The notes beneath the pieces were generated by a model. It was not told where the DNA came from, ran no database searches, and saw nothing but the letters and a program-made list of their open reading frames with translations. A program made the translations under genes and the position numbers. Below are positions 43,398 to 52,776 of a stretch of DNA of 64,000 nucleotides, in pieces. The stretch comes from Achromobacter seleniivolatilans (GTDB lineage: Bacteria; Pseudomonadota; Gammaproteobacteria; Burkholderiales; Burkholderiaceae_B): contig NZ_CP132976.1 in NCBI RefSeq assembly GCF_030864005.1, forward strand, positions 1,364,001-1,428,000, read 5' to 3'. Numbering within the stretch: the stretch's first letter is position 1; the number at the start of each line of letters is the position of its first letter.

Positions 43398-43775
43398 TCA
43401 GCCTTGGGCGCGGTACGCCGCCAGCGCCACCATGGCCCAGGCAGCCAGAAAGGCCGCGCCGCCGAGCGGGGTGACGGCGCCCAGCCAGTGGGTTCCGGTC
43501 AATGACAGGATGTACAGGCTGCCCGAGAACAGCACAATGCCCACAAACATGACCACGCCAGCGGCGGATAGCAACGGTGATCCGAACCGCGCCCCCAGCA
43601 GCGCAATGATGAACAGGCCCAGCGCATGGATCAGGTGATACATCACGCCCGTTTGCCATACCGACAGCAGCTCAGGCGTCAGCATGCGCTTCAACCCATG
43701 CGCGCCGAAGGCGCCAGCACCAACTGCCACCATGAGATTCAACGCCGCGAGTATCGTGAGCTGCCGGTCCGTCAT
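43398..43775 (-). CDS. DUF423 (YgdD-like) small membrane protein
   Basis: The 125-aa protein has four predicted membrane segments with motifs VGAGAFGAHGLKRML at residues 17-31, YHLIHALGLF near 46 and GSLYILSLTGTHWLGAVTPL near 84. This is the DUF423/YgdD family of unknown function. It lies 72 bases upstream of the EamA gene on the same strand. Confidence 0.88.
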   Translation of the reverse strand: MTDRQLTILAALNLMVAVGAGAFGAHGLKRMLTPELLSVWQTGVMYHLIHALGLFIIALLGARFGSPLLSAAGVVMFVGIVLFSGSLYILSLTGTHWLGAVTPLGGAAFLAAWAMVALAAYRAQG

Positions 43776-43865
43776 TGCCAGTCCTTTAAGTGATCATGTG
43801 TAACGCCGCCTATGATATGCGCAAAATCGGGCCATGCCAGGGCGTCAGATGTGGAGTCCCGCCAG

Positions 43866-43912
43866 TTGCCTGTGGTATTCCAAATGGGATATTATAAATT
43901 CTGTTTGGAATA
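43866..43912 (+). promoter_or_regulatory. Promoter and inverted-repeat operator of the toxin-antitoxin pair
   Basis: TTGCCT (43866-43871), an 18-base spacer and TATTAT (43890-43895) form a promoter. The arms TATTCCAAA (43876-43884) and TTTGGAATA (43904-43912) flank the -10 box, so a bound antitoxin would block it. Confidence 0.6.
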
Positions 43913-43973
43913 TGATTTGAAGCATTGGGCCAGCGTCCCACATGATGGGCGCCCGGCTCTACCGGAGTGTGTC

Positions 43974-44459
43974 ATGACCATCGCCATCGCTGATAAACCC
44001 GCCGGCAAGCGCGCCGCGCCGGTACGGCGTCCGCCGCGCCGTGCGGCGGTACGCAGCAAGCAGCTGTTCCTGGGGCTGGTCGACAGCCCGTTGACGGATA
44101 TTGCCCGCGACGTGCGCCGGGGCCTGCCTGCGCAAATGGTGGATGACGCCGCCGACTACCTGCGAGTGCCCAAATCGGAAATCATGGCCATCACCGAGGT
44201 CAAGGCGGCGTCCTTGTCGCGCTGGACGCGGGAAGGGCAGATGCTGCCGCTGGGTGAATCCGATCGTTTGGCCCGGGTTGCCCGCGTGGCGCGCGTGGCG
44301 CGGCAGGTGTTGGGCAGCGACGAAGAAGCCGTGCTGTGGCTGAACACGCCCGTGCCTGCGCTGGGCAACGCAAAACCCTTGTCCTTGTTGACGTCCGATG
44401 CCAGCAGCCGCATCGTTGAAGATACCTTGGCGCGTGCGGCGGCTGGCGTCTACGCATGA
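43974..44459 (+). CDS. Xre/MbcA/ParS-family antitoxin
   Basis: The 161-aa protein has a basic disordered N terminus (residues 1-28), a Xre-like helix-turn-helix (residues about 50-85, LRVPKSEIMAITEVKAASLS) and a C-terminal MbcA/ParS toxin-binding domain (LGSDEEAVLWLNTPVPALG, then PLSLLTSDASSRIVEDTLA). GGAG is 7 bases before the ATG at 43974. ATGA overlap with the RES gene is the standard type II toxin-antitoxin layout. It likely neutralises the toxin and represses the promoter upstream. Confidence 0.9.
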   Translation: MTIAIADKPAGKRAAPVRRPPRRAAVRSKQLFLGLVDSPLTDIARDVRRGLPAQMVDDAADYLRVPKSEIMAITEVKAASLSRWTREGQMLPLGESDRLARVARVARVARQVLGSDEEAVLWLNTPVPALGNAKPLSLLTSDASSRIVEDTLARAAAGVYA

Positions 44460-44962
44460 CGGACTTAGTCTCGTTGTGGCGCATCGGCACCACGGCCGGC
44501 ACCTATCGTGCGGATGATCTGAGCGGCGCTGGGGCCGCGGCCGTAGGCGGCCGCTACAACAGCCCCGGCACCGCCGTTGTCTATAGCTCATCAAGCGTGG
44601 CGTTGGCGGTGCTGGAAACGGTTGTGCATTTTGCCGTGCGCGCATCAGAGCAGGCCAACCGCTATCTGATCGAGCTGGCAGTACCCCGCGCTGTGCATGA
44701 CGCGCGGCAGGTGCTGACCTTGGGGCAGCTGGAGCAGGACTACCCGTTTTGGGAAGCCGTGCCCTTTGCCGAGGCGTCACAGGCCGTGGGCGACAACTGG
44801 GTCGCCTCCGGCGTTTCGGCGTTGCTGGAACTGCCCAGCGCCATCGTGCCGCATACGGGTGTGCCGGATTGCAATGTGCTGATCAATCCGGCCCATCCCG
44901 ATGCCGCCCACATCGTTGTGGTGCGGCGCGAACGGTTTATCTACGATCCCCGCCTGTCTTAG
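44456..44962 (+). CDS. RES-domain toxin (NAD+-degrading)
   Basis: The 168-aa protein matches the RES domain: LWRIG near residue 7 with the conserved Arg, GGRYNSPGTAVVYSSSS near 31-47, the conserved Glu in AVLETVVHF near 55, and the Ser in WVASGVSALLELPSAIVP near 121. RES toxins degrade NAD+ and arrest growth. Its TAG stop overlaps the convergent adh stop region (44959-44962). Confidence 0.92.
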   Translation: MTDLVSLWRIGTTAGTYRADDLSGAGAAAVGGRYNSPGTAVVYSSSSVALAVLETVVHFAVRASEQANRYLIELAVPRAVHDARQVLTLGQLEQDYPFWEAVPFAEASQAVGDNWVASGVSALLELPSAIVPHTGVPDCNVLINPAHPDAAHIVVVRRERFIYDPRLS

Positions 44963-46020
44963 TCCACCGTCAGGACGGCGCGGCCCACGACCTTTCCGGC
45001 CCGCAGCGCAGCCAACACGCTGTCGGCTTCGTCCAGTGCGTGGCGATGCACGGGCATCGGCGGCACTTTGCCCGCCCGCACCAGTTCCATCAATTCTTGC
45101 AGCTCGGTCAGGTTGCCGACGTAGCTGCCGATGATGGACATTGCCTTCATGGGTATCAACGCGATCGGCCACGACGACGCGCCGCCGAACAAGCCCACGA
45201 TGATGAGCTTGCCGCCCTTAGTCAGGAAGTCGAAGGCCAGTGACGTGGTGGCGGGCGCGCCCACCAGATCGATCGCGGCCTGCACGGGCTTGCCGCCTGC
45301 CGCCTTGATGATCTGTTGCGCGGCATCGGGCGCCGCGCCGTCGATTGCGGCCAATGCGCCAGCATCCAGCGCTGCCTGACGTTTGGCGGGGTCGATGTCA
45401 ACGACGATGGCGCCCGCGCCGCCCAGCGCCTTGATCAAGGTCAGGCTCATCAGGCCCAGACCGCCCGCGCCGAAGATGACGACGGGATGTTCGCGGTAGA
45501 CCTCGGCGCCAATCTTCTTCAGCGCGGAATAGGTAGTAAGCCCGGAGCAGGCATAGGGCGCGATCTGCGCCGGGTCCAGGTCACCGATGTCGATCAGGTA
45601 GCGCGGATGCGGCACCACGATGTGGTCGGCGTAGCCGCCCGCGCGATGCACGCCCAGGCAAGCTGGCGCGGCGCAGTGGTTTTCCATGCCTGCGGTGCAG
45701 GGCACGCATTTACCGCAGCCAATCCATGGATAGACAAGGTAGTTGCGGTCGGCGGAAAGCCCTTTCGCATCCGGTCCGGCGGACACCACGGCGCCCACGG
45801 TTTCGTGACCCATCGTAAGCGGCAGTGAAACGCCGCGATCCTTTAACGACAAGGTGCGGCCCTGGCCCAGGTCATAACCGCCTTCCCATAAGTGGATATC
45901 GCTGTGGCATACGCCCGCCGCGCGAACTTTCAGCAGCACCTGCGACCCTTGCGGCTCGGGCGTGGGCGGGTTCATCTCCTGCAAGGGTTCGCGGAAGTTG
46001 ACGACGCAATAGCACTTCAT
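44959..46020 (-). CDS. Zinc-containing alcohol dehydrogenase (MDR family)
   Basis: The 353-aa medium-chain dehydrogenase has the catalytic-zinc residues in AGVCHSDIHLWEGG near residue 38 and GHETVG near 70, the structural-zinc quartet CGKCVPCTAGMENHC near 101-115, and a Rossmann domain with GAGGLGLMSL near 185. AGGAG precedes the ATG. It follows an ABC binding-protein gene by 53 bases; an IclR regulator faces that gene. Substrate is unknown; alcohols from a degraded side chain are possible. Confidence 0.9.
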   Translation of the reverse strand: MKCYCVVNFREPLQEMNPPTPEPQGSQVLLKVRAAGVCHSDIHLWEGGYDLGQGRTLSLKDRGVSLPLTMGHETVGAVVSAGPDAKGLSADRNYLVYPWIGCGKCVPCTAGMENHCAAPACLGVHRAGGYADHIVVPHPRYLIDIGDLDPAQIAPYACSGLTTYSALKKIGAEVYREHPVVIFGAGGLGLMSLTLIKALGGAGAIVVDIDPAKRQAALDAGALAAIDGAAPDAAQQIIKAAGGKPVQAAIDLVGAPATTSLAFDFLTKGGKLIIVGLFGGASSWPIALIPMKAMSIIGSYVGNLTELQELMELVRAGKVPPMPVHRHALDEADSVLAALRAGKVVGRAVLTVD

Positions 46021-46073
46021 GGGATGTCTCCTTTATTTTTTCTGACCCGCCGCATGGGCGCGGCGTGGGGATA

Positions 46074-47282
46074 CTACTTTTTGACCAAGGGGCATTCGCT
46101 GTCGGCGAGCGACACGAACACCTTTTCGCCCGGCACCGTGGACAAGATGCGGTAGAAGTCCCCAGGGTACTTGGATTCGGCGGGTTTCTTCACTTCAACC
46201 AGATACAGATCCATGATGACGCGTCCGTCTTCGGGACGTATGCGGGCATTCTTGATCAGTTTCGTGGTGATGGGCAACTCGCGCATCTTCTGGTTGACGG
46301 CGGCGCCTTCAAAAGTGCCGGCGGCCTGCGCAGCCTGCAGGTAATGCGTAGTGGCGACATAGCTGAGCGCCTGCACGATGGAAGGCGGGCGCGTCACGCC
46401 CATCTTCTTCTGCCAGCGCTGTGTCCAGGCGCGGGTATCTTCGTCGGCGTCCCAATAGAAACCGGTGGGAAACGTCAAACCTTGCGCCACCGGCAGGCCC
46501 ATGGCCTGCACGTCGTTGATGAAGGTCAGGAAGGTCAGCATCCGTTGCTTGCTGCCCGTCAGCCCGAATTCCTGTGCCTGCTTGATCAAGTTGACCAGAT
46601 CGCCGCCCGCGCTGGCCAGGCCCACCACATCGGCCTTGGACGATTGCGCCTGCACCAGGAATGAGGCGAAGTCCATGGCGCCCAGCGGGTGCCGCGTGCT
46701 GCCCAGCACTTTGCCGCCGGCATCCTGCACAAAGCGCGTCGCGTTGCTTTCCAGCGATTTGCCAAACACGTAATCGGTCGTGATGAAGTACCAGGATTTG
46801 CCGCCGCCTTCGACCACGCTTTTGACGACCGCGTTGGCTAGCGCATAGGTATCGGGCGCCCATTGCGTGCTGAGGTTGCTGCATTGCTTGCCGCTGAAGT
46901 CGCCCGCGAAACCGCCGCTGATGAGCGCGGTGCCGCCTTTTTCCCGTGCTACGCCTTGCGCGGCGAGACCTGCGGAACTGGCGCCGCCGTCCACCACCGC
47001 GACCAGGCCCTGCGTATCAAACCAGCGGCGTACCAGAGCGGAGGCCACATCTGCCTTGTTCTGGTTGTCTGCGCCCACCACTTCCACCGTCTTGCCGGCT
47101 ACCTTGCCGCCGAAATCCTCGACGGCCATGCGCACCGACATTTCAGAGCCCAGTCCGCCCAGGTCCGAATAAATGCCTGAACGGTCGTTTGACACGCCCA
47201 GTCGAACCACATCGGATTGTGCATGGGCCGCGCAGGCGGCCATCGTCGCGGCCACGGCCGCCAAAACGGGTTTGATACGCAT
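46074..47282 (-). CDS. ABC substrate-binding protein, LivK-like family
   Basis: The 402-aa periplasmic protein has a signal peptide cleaved after CAAHAQ (near residue 22) and a type-I binding fold of the branched-chain amino acid family (RLGVSNDRSGIYSDLGGLGS, VEVVGADNQNKADVASALVR), but it belongs to a divergent subgroup often tied to aromatic or urea-like ligands. No permeases or ATPases adjoin it. It heads a two-gene unit with the alcohol dehydrogenase and is divergent from iclR. Confidence 0.87.
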   Translation of the reverse strand: MRIKPVLAAVAATMAACAAHAQSDVVRLGVSNDRSGIYSDLGGLGSEMSVRMAVEDFGGKVAGKTVEVVGADNQNKADVASALVRRWFDTQGLVAVVDGGASSAGLAAQGVAREKGGTALISGGFAGDFSGKQCSNLSTQWAPDTYALANAVVKSVVEGGGKSWYFITTDYVFGKSLESNATRFVQDAGGKVLGSTRHPLGAMDFASFLVQAQSSKADVVGLASAGGDLVNLIKQAQEFGLTGSKQRMLTFLTFINDVQAMGLPVAQGLTFPTGFYWDADEDTRAWTQRWQKKMGVTRPPSIVQALSYVATTHYLQAAQAAGTFEGAAVNQKMRELPITTKLIKNARIRPEDGRVIMDLYLVEVKKPAESKYPGDFYRILSTVPGEKVFVSLADSECPLVKK

Positions 47283-47456
47283 CTGTTTGTCTCCCCAGCC
47301 GCTGTGCGGGCCGAATGATTGAATTTTGGTGATGACGCAATACCGCGGACCGGGGCGCCGGTTCTCCAGCCGGCTGAAAAATCTTTCTTATTGGTGAAAG
47401 TAAATTCCTGTGCAAGAATTTAGGTTCGCCCATATGAAAAGTCAACATAGTGGATT

Positions 47457-47486
47457 ACCTAGCAGATTGACGGGTTCTGCTCAGGT
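47457..47486. promoter_or_regulatory. Inverted repeat upstream of iclR-type gene
   Basis: ACCTAGCAGA (47457-47466) and TCTGCT-C-AGGT (47476-47486) form interrupted arms 24 bases before the IclR start. Possible autoregulatory operator for the divergent unit. Confidence 0.4.
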
Positions 47487-47509
47487 AAATCCAAACAGGG
47501 GTTGCCACC

Positions 47510-48250
47510 ATGGAAGTGAAATTAGTGGCTCGCACGCTGGAGCTGATCGAACTGTTTGCACAGGCGCGCCGCCCGATGCCGCTGACTGAGCTGGCGCAAG
47601 GACTGGGCGCGCCCATGTCTAGCTGCCTGGCGCTGGTGCGCACGCTGGTGGCGCGGGGTTATTTGTATGAAGTGCGCCGCCGGGGCGGTTATTACCCGAC
47701 GGCGAAGCTGCACGCTTTGAGCGTGCAAATCAATAGCGGTGATCCCTGGCTGGAACAAGTGCGTCCGGAACTGGCCGCGCTGCGCGACACCTCGAACGAG
47801 ACCGTGATGCTGGGCAAGATCCAGGACGGGGCAGTGGTGTTTGTAGATGTGGCGGAGTCGACCCAACCCGTGCACTACGCAGCGCGCGCTGGTGAGCGCC
47901 GGCCCTTGCATACGAGTGCGGTGGCCAAGGCCATTTTGGCGCGCCTGCCGCCAGCCGAGCGCGACACTGCGTTGGCGGCCGCAACTTACACGCGCTATAC
48001 GGAACGCACATTGATCAGCCGCGACGCGCTGCTGGCCGATGTGGATCGAGTTCAGGCGCGGGGGTGGGCGTCGAATGTCGGGGAAAGCGTGGCTGACCTG
48101 ACGGGGCTGGCTGTAGCGCTGGATCTGGGGGGCGAGTGGTACGCCCTATGTATGGCTGGCCCCACACCGCGCGTTTGGGGCCAGCACGAAAAAAACGTGG
48201 AGTTTTTGGTCGCGGCGGCAGAGCTGATCCGCCGCGCCCGTGCGGGTTAG
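47510..48250 (+). CDS. IclR-family transcriptional regulator
   Basis: The 246-aa protein has an N-terminal winged HTH (residues about 5-65; PMPLTELAQGLGAPMSSCLA) and the IclR effector domain (residues 80-245; LRDTSNETVMLGKIQDGAVV, PLHTSAVAKAILARLP). It is divergent from the binding protein/alcohol dehydrogenase genes, which it probably controls. Effector unknown. Confidence 0.92.
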   Translation: MEVKLVARTLELIELFAQARRPMPLTELAQGLGAPMSSCLALVRTLVARGYLYEVRRRGGYYPTAKLHALSVQINSGDPWLEQVRPELAALRDTSNETVMLGKIQDGAVVFVDVAESTQPVHYAARAGERRPLHTSAVAKAILARLPPAERDTALAAATYTRYTERTLISRDALLADVDRVQARGWASNVGESVADLTGLAVALDLGGEWYALCMAGPTPRVWGQHEKNVEFLVAAAELIRRARAG

Positions 48251-48260
48251 GAACGGGCGC

Positions 48261-49223
48261 TCAAGACCCGCGACGCATCAGCGTGGACTTGCCGAACAGG
48301 CTTTCGATCAGGTCCACCGCCAGCTCCGCCGTCTTGTTGCGCACGTCGAACGCGGGGTTCAGTTCGACGACATCCAGGGAACGCATCAGCCCCGTGTCGG
48401 CGATCATTTCCATGCATAACTGCGCTTCGCGATAGGTTGGTCCGCCGGCCACCGTCGTGCCCACGCCCGGAGCGATCTCGGGGTCCAGAAAGTCCACATC
48501 AAAGCTCACGTGCAGATGGGTGTCGGCGTCCAGGCCGGCGAGTGCCGCTTCCATCGTGGCGCGCATGCCCATTTCGTCCAGATAGCGCATATCGAAGACT
48601 TCCAGGCCTGCCGTGTGGACCAGGCGCTTTTCGCCCTGGTCTACGCTGCGTATGCCAATCTGACGGACCCAGCCGGGTTCGATATCCGGCGTCTGGCCCG
48701 ACATGCCGGTAATCTGCGCCGGGCCATAGCCGCACAGGCAAGCCACGGGCATGCCATGGATATTGCCGGTGGGTGTCAGCGCATTGGTGTTGAAATCCGC
48801 GTGCGCGTCCAGCCACAGCACGCGTAGCTTCTTGCCAGCTGCGCGGCAATGACGCGCTACCGCGCTGATCGACCCGATGCCCAGACAATGATCGCCGCCC
48901 AGCAAAATCGGCAGGCGGCCTTGGCTCAATTCTTCGTACACCGCATCGTGCACCGCCCGGTTCCAGGCAGTGACTTCGTCCAGATGGCGATAGCCGTCCA
49001 CAGGCGGCAGCCAAGGATTGGCCGGGCCATACAAATTGCCGCGGTCCGTCACTTGAAAACCTTGGGCTTCTATGACGGGCCCCAGGTCTGCCACACGCAA
49101 GGCTTCCGGGCCCATGGACGCGCCGCGTGCGCCTGCGCCGATATCAGTGGGCGCGCCGATCAGGGAGATGTGAGTGGGCAAGCTGGCGGTGTTCTGCAAG
49201 AGGCGGACTCCGGTGGGGTTCAT
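48261..49223 (-). CDS. rocF: Arginase
   Basis: The 320-aa binuclear-manganese ureohydrolase splits arginine to ornithine and urea. Mn ligands are visible in GGDHCLGIGS near residue 106, WLDAHADFNT near 135 and SFDVDFLDPEIAPG near 243. The N terminus ISLIGAPTDIGAGARGASMG is typical of arginases. ATG at 49223 overlaps the rocD stop by one base (TGATG). With rocD it forms an arginine-to-glutamate-semialdehyde route. Confidence 0.92.
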   Translation of the reverse strand: MNPTGVRLLQNTASLPTHISLIGAPTDIGAGARGASMGPEALRVADLGPVIEAQGFQVTDRGNLYGPANPWLPPVDGYRHLDEVTAWNRAVHDAVYEELSQGRLPILLGGDHCLGIGSISAVARHCRAAGKKLRVLWLDAHADFNTNALTPTGNIHGMPVACLCGYGPAQITGMSGQTPDIEPGWVRQIGIRSVDQGEKRLVHTAGLEVFDMRYLDEMGMRATMEAALAGLDADTHLHVSFDVDFLDPEIAPGVGTTVAGGPTYREAQLCMEMIADTGLMRSLDVVELNPAFDVRNKTAELAVDLIESLFGKSTLMRRGS

Positions 49224-50458
49224 CAAGAGGCGGATAGTACCGCGGCCAGTTGGTCACACGCCCAGTCGATCTGCTCGCGCGTCACGATCAGGGGCGGCGA
49301 TAGCCGCAGGGTGTGGCCATGCGTATCTTTGACCAGCATGCCGCGTGCCTGCAGGCGTTCGCACCAGAGGCGGGCGCCACCGGCGTCGGGTTCCAGTTCC
49401 ACGGCCAGCATCAAGCCGCGGCCGCGCACCTCGCGGACAGGGCCGGGCAAAGCGCGCAGGCGTTCCAGAAAATAGGCGCCGACGGTCGCGGCGTTTTCAA
49501 TCATGCCTTCGTCGGTCAGTACTTGCAGTGCCGCACGCGCAATGGCGCAGGCCAGCGGGTTGCCGCCAAAGGTGCTGCCGTGCTGGCCGGGCTGAAACAC
49601 CCCGAGCACGTCAGCGTTGGATAGTACGGCAGACACGGGATAGAAGCCGCCCGACAGCGCTTTGCCAATCAATGTGACATCGGCCTCGATACCTTCGTGT
49701 TCTTCTGCCAGCAGTTTGCCGGTGCGCCCCAGCCCCGTCTGGATTTCATCCAGAATCAGCGTGATGCCTTGCTCGGTGCAGCGCTGGCGCACGCGGCTGA
49801 AATATCCGGCAGGCGGCAGCACGACGCCTGCTTCGCCCTGAATCGGTTCGACCAGGAAAGCAACCGTATTCGGCGTGACGGCGGCGTTAAAGGCTTCGTA
49901 GTCGCCAAACGGCACCACCTTGAAACCGGGCGCAAACGGGCCGTAGTGGCCATAGGCGTCGGGGTCAGTGGAAAACCCCACGATGCCCAGCGTACGGCCA
50001 TGGAAATTGTTGGCGCAGACGATGATCTCGGCCTGGTCCGCCGGCACGCCGCGTACCTCGTACCCCCATTTGCGCACCGCTTTGATGGCCGTTTCCACCG
50101 CTTCCGCGCCGCTGTTCATGGGCAGGATCTTGTGAGATCCGGTCAGGCGGGCCAGGTCCTCGTACAAAGGCGCCATCTGATCATGGCGGAACGCGCGCGA
50201 GGTCAGTGTCAGTTTCTGCGCCTGTTCGATCATGGCGGCAAGAATGCGGGGGTGGCAGTGCCCTTGGTTGACGGCCGAATAGGCCGATAGGCAATCCAGA
50301 TACTTGCGGCCGTCCACGTCGTACAGCCAGACGCCGCTGCCGCGGGAGATCACGACATCCAATGGATGATAGTTGTGTGCGCCCAGCTGGTCTTCGATCT
50401 GGTCGCGGCGCCGGGCGGCGGCGCGCGCGGCGGGCAGGGTGGTCAGAACGGCGCTCAT
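49223..50458 (-). CDS. rocD: Ornithine--oxo-acid aminotransferase
   Basis: The 411-aa class-III PLP aminotransferase converts ornithine and 2-oxoglutarate to glutamate semialdehyde and glutamate. The Schiff-base lysine lies in [18 protein letters not shown] near residue 265, after the PLP-contacting [33 protein letters not shown] near residue 20 is diagnostic of ornithine aminotransferase. It is coupled to arginase downstream. GGGAGCC precedes the ATG. Confidence 0.93.
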   Translation of the reverse strand: MSAVLTTLPAARAAARRRDQIEDQLGAHNYHPLDVVISRGSGVWLYDVDGRKYLDCLSAYSAVNQGHCHPRILAAMIEQAQKLTLTSRAFRHDQMAPLYEDLARLTGSHKILPMNSGAEAVETAIKAVRKWGYEVRGVPADQAEIIVCANNFHGRTLGIVGFSTDPDAYGHYGPFAPGFKVVPFGDYEAFNAAVTPNTVAFLVEPIQGEAGVVLPPAGYFSRVRQRCTEQGITLILDEIQTGLGRTGKLLAEEHEGIEADVTLIGKALSGGFYPVSAVLSNADVLGVFQPGQHGSTFGGNPLACAIARAALQVLTDEGMIENAATVGAYFLERLRALPGPVREVRGRGLMLAVELEPDAGGARLWCERLQARGMLVKDTHGHTLRLSPPLIVTREQIDWACDQLAAVLSAS

Positions 50459-50632
50459 AGGGGGGCTCCCGGGGGCGGATTGTGTTCATCTTAGCGCCGC
50501 TGTGCCGGGCGTGGCATTGCCATTGCGTGACAAAGGCCTTTGCAGGCGCCGCGTCCAAGCTGCTGCACAATAGCGCCTGCGCCGGGTTTATTCCGGTTTT
50601 CCCGTGTTCTCAGTTATCCCTGGATGATCTTC

Positions 50633-51454
50633 ATGGTTTTGCACCACTTGCTTTTGAAACTGACGCGCGGCGTGGCCGTGGCGGCGCTGGGCCTGGCGGC
50701 GTGCGCGAATGCGATGGCACAGGACAAGCCGCTGCGCATCGGCGTGATTCCCAGTGTGGCGAACGAAGCTACGGAAATTGCGATAGCCCAGGCCAAGAAA
50801 GAAGGGCTGGACGTCAAACTGGTCGAATTCAATGATTGGGTGCTGCCCAATATCGCAGTGGCCGATGGCTCGGTGGATGCCAATTTCTTCCAGCACGAAC
50901 CGTTTCTGCAATTGTTCAATCAGCGGCGCAATGCCAGCCTGACGCCGATTGCCTACGGGTACTCGACCACGATCGGATTGTTTTCCAAGAAACTCAAAAA
51001 GGGCGACACGGTGCCGGACGGCGCCACGATTGCGGTGCCGAATGATCCGGTCAACACGGGGCGCGCCTTACTGTTGCTGCAATCGATCGGGCTGATCAAG
51101 CTTACGCCCGGCGTGGCGCATCAGGCGACCCTGCAAGATGTGGTCTCGAATCCGAAGCAACTGAAGTTTGTTCAGATTGAGGGCTCGCAATCGGCGCGTA
51201 CGTTCGACGATGTGACGGCGTCCGTCACCTACACGACGTTTGCCAAGCAAGCCGGGCTGAATGAAAAGGATGGGCTGGCATTCGACAACACCGATCCGGC
51301 CAGCATCCGCCGTTATGCCATCCGCTGGGTGACAACGCCGGACAAGGTGCAGGACCCGCGCTTGTTGAAGTTCATCTCGATCTATCAGAACTCGCCCGAG
51401 GTAAAGGCCACCTTGAAGCGGCTGTACGGCGATCTGATCACATTTCCCTGGTAA
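50633..51454 (+). CDS. metQ: MetQ/NlpA-family ABC substrate-binding (lipo)protein, orphan
   Basis: The 273-aa protein has a hydrophobic N terminus with both a lipobox-like LAAC and a cleavage site AMAQD, then the methionine-binding-protein profile: IGVIPSVANEATEIAIAQAK, VEFNDWVLPNIAVADGSVDA, NFFQHEPFLQ, IAVPNDPVNTGRALLLL. Start assigned to the ATG at 50633; ATG at 50624 is possible. No metN or metI gene is adjacent, so it may use a transporter elsewhere or bind another ligand. A short GGCGCC hairpin (51460-51476) follows. Confidence 0.87.
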   Translation: MVLHHLLLKLTRGVAVAALGLAACANAMAQDKPLRIGVIPSVANEATEIAIAQAKKEGLDVKLVEFNDWVLPNIAVADGSVDANFFQHEPFLQLFNQRRNASLTPIAYGYSTTIGLFSKKLKKGDTVPDGATIAVPNDPVNTGRALLLLQSIGLIKLTPGVAHQATLQDVVSNPKQLKFVQIEGSQSARTFDDVTASVTYTTFAKQAGLNEKDGLAFDNTDPASIRRYAIRWVTTPDKVQDPRLLKFISIYQNSPEVKATLKRLYGDLITFPW

Positions 51455-51485
51455 GGGCTGGCGCCTTGCGGGCGCCGCACAACCT

Positions 51486-52685
51486 TCAGGCTGCGGCTTG
51501 TTCGCTCGTACTGCGGCGGCGCCCGTTCAGGCGCCAATGCAGCGCGAGCGCGGCAACGGCCAGAGCGGCGGCCGCGCATAAGCCCAGCACATCAAAGCCG
51601 ACATGGGTGTAGAGGGTGCCCGCGATTGCGGTGCCCACACTGGCGCCCAGATACGTTGTGCAGGTGTTCAAACCCAGCACAGCGCCACGCTCTTCGGGGC
51701 GTGCGCGCGACAGCAGCAACACCAGCAGATTCAAGCTGAGTTGCGACGCGGCGCCCCAGAGTGTGGCAATGGCCAGCACGGCGGTGAGCGAATGGGCCGC
51801 CGGCAGCAATCCCAGATAGACAAGTGAAATGGCGCCCAAGGCCAAGGGTAGCGCGCGGCGCGGCCCCAGCCGTTCGATCAGCGGCGCGCCAGCAAAACCC
51901 GCCAGCAAAAAGCCCGCGCCATAGGCAAAGGCAATAAAGCCCACTTGCCCGGCCGACAAAGCCAGCAAGGTGCGGACGTGGTCCGCCAGAAAGGCGTAGA
52001 CGCCATAGAAAGCGGAAGAGAATGCCAGGCAGGCCAGCAATAGCGCGGGCACGTCGCGGTAGGACAGCGGCGCCAGCAATCGCGACAGGCGCAGCGGCGC
52101 GGGGTTTTCGGCCCGGCGCTCAGGCAGCTTGCGCAGGCCCAGCAGCGCAATCGCCGCGCATAGCGCCAAGGTGCCGTACGTGACGCGCCAGCCCACGGCG
52201 TCTGAGATCAGGGCCGACAGGGGCACGCCTGCCACCAGCGATACCGACCAGCCCGCAATGACGCGACCCAGTGTGCGCGCCTCTTGCCCAGGCGCGGCTA
52301 CCAGCGACGCCGATCCGTATGCCGCGGGCAGAATCACGCCGGCGGCGGCGCCAGCCAACGCTTGCGCCAGCGTCAACACCATCCAGTGCGGAGCGCAGGC
52401 AGACAGGATCAGTGCAGCAATCAGCGCCACCATCGCGCCCAACAGAGAACGGCGGATACCGATGCGGTCAATGCGCGCAGCCAGGAAAAACGCGCTGGCG
52501 GCTGTGGCCGCGCCATAGGCGGAGATGGCCGTGCTGATGGTCAGTGCGGACGTGGAAAATGTGCGCGCCACGTCGCTCAAAATGGGACTGAGCGCCAATC
52601 CGTTTGAGCCGACGACGCTGACGGCGAACATCAAGGCAGGTACGGGTGAGGGCACTTGCGTGCTGCGGTTGCTACGATTCTGCAT
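51486..52685 (-). CDS. MFS transporter
   Basis: The 399-aa protein has twelve predicted membrane segments and the MFS loop motif between TM2 and TM3 (AARIDRIGIRRSLLGA), like the DHA1/arabinose-efflux group. It is divergent from an Lrp/AsnC regulator, with an AT-rich inverted repeat in the 91-base gap, so export of an amino acid or drug under Lrp-type control is plausible. Substrate is not determined. Confidence 0.88.
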   Translation of the reverse strand: MQNRSNRSTQVPSPVPALMFAVSVVGSNGLALSPILSDVARTFSTSALTISTAISAYGAATAASAFFLAARIDRIGIRRSLLGAMVALIAALILSACAPHWMVLTLAQALAGAAAGVILPAAYGSASLVAAPGQEARTLGRVIAGWSVSLVAGVPLSALISDAVGWRVTYGTLALCAAIALLGLRKLPERRAENPAPLRLSRLLAPLSYRDVPALLLACLAFSSAFYGVYAFLADHVRTLLALSAGQVGFIAFAYGAGFLLAGFAGAPLIERLGPRRALPLALGAISLVYLGLLPAAHSLTAVLAIATLWGAASQLSLNLLVLLLSRARPEERGAVLGLNTCTTYLGASVGTAIAGTLYTHVGFDVLGLCAAAALAVAALALHWRLNGRRRSTSEQAAA

Positions 52686-52698
52686 GCCCGGATTCTAT

Positions 52699-52739
52699 TG
52701 GAATAAAATAAGGGTTAACTCCTGTATTTCCTTATTCCA
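52699..52739. promoter_or_regulatory. Inverted repeat between MFS and Lrp/AsnC genes
   Basis: TGGAATAA (52699-52706) and TTATTCCA (52732-52739) form the outer arms; AATAAGG (52707-52713) and CCTTATT (52730-52736) give an alternative pairing. Its place between the divergent starts fits an Lrp-family operator. Confidence 0.55.
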
Positions 52740-52776
52740 TAAAAGTTCGAATGCCATTCGGCAGAACCTGATTCCA

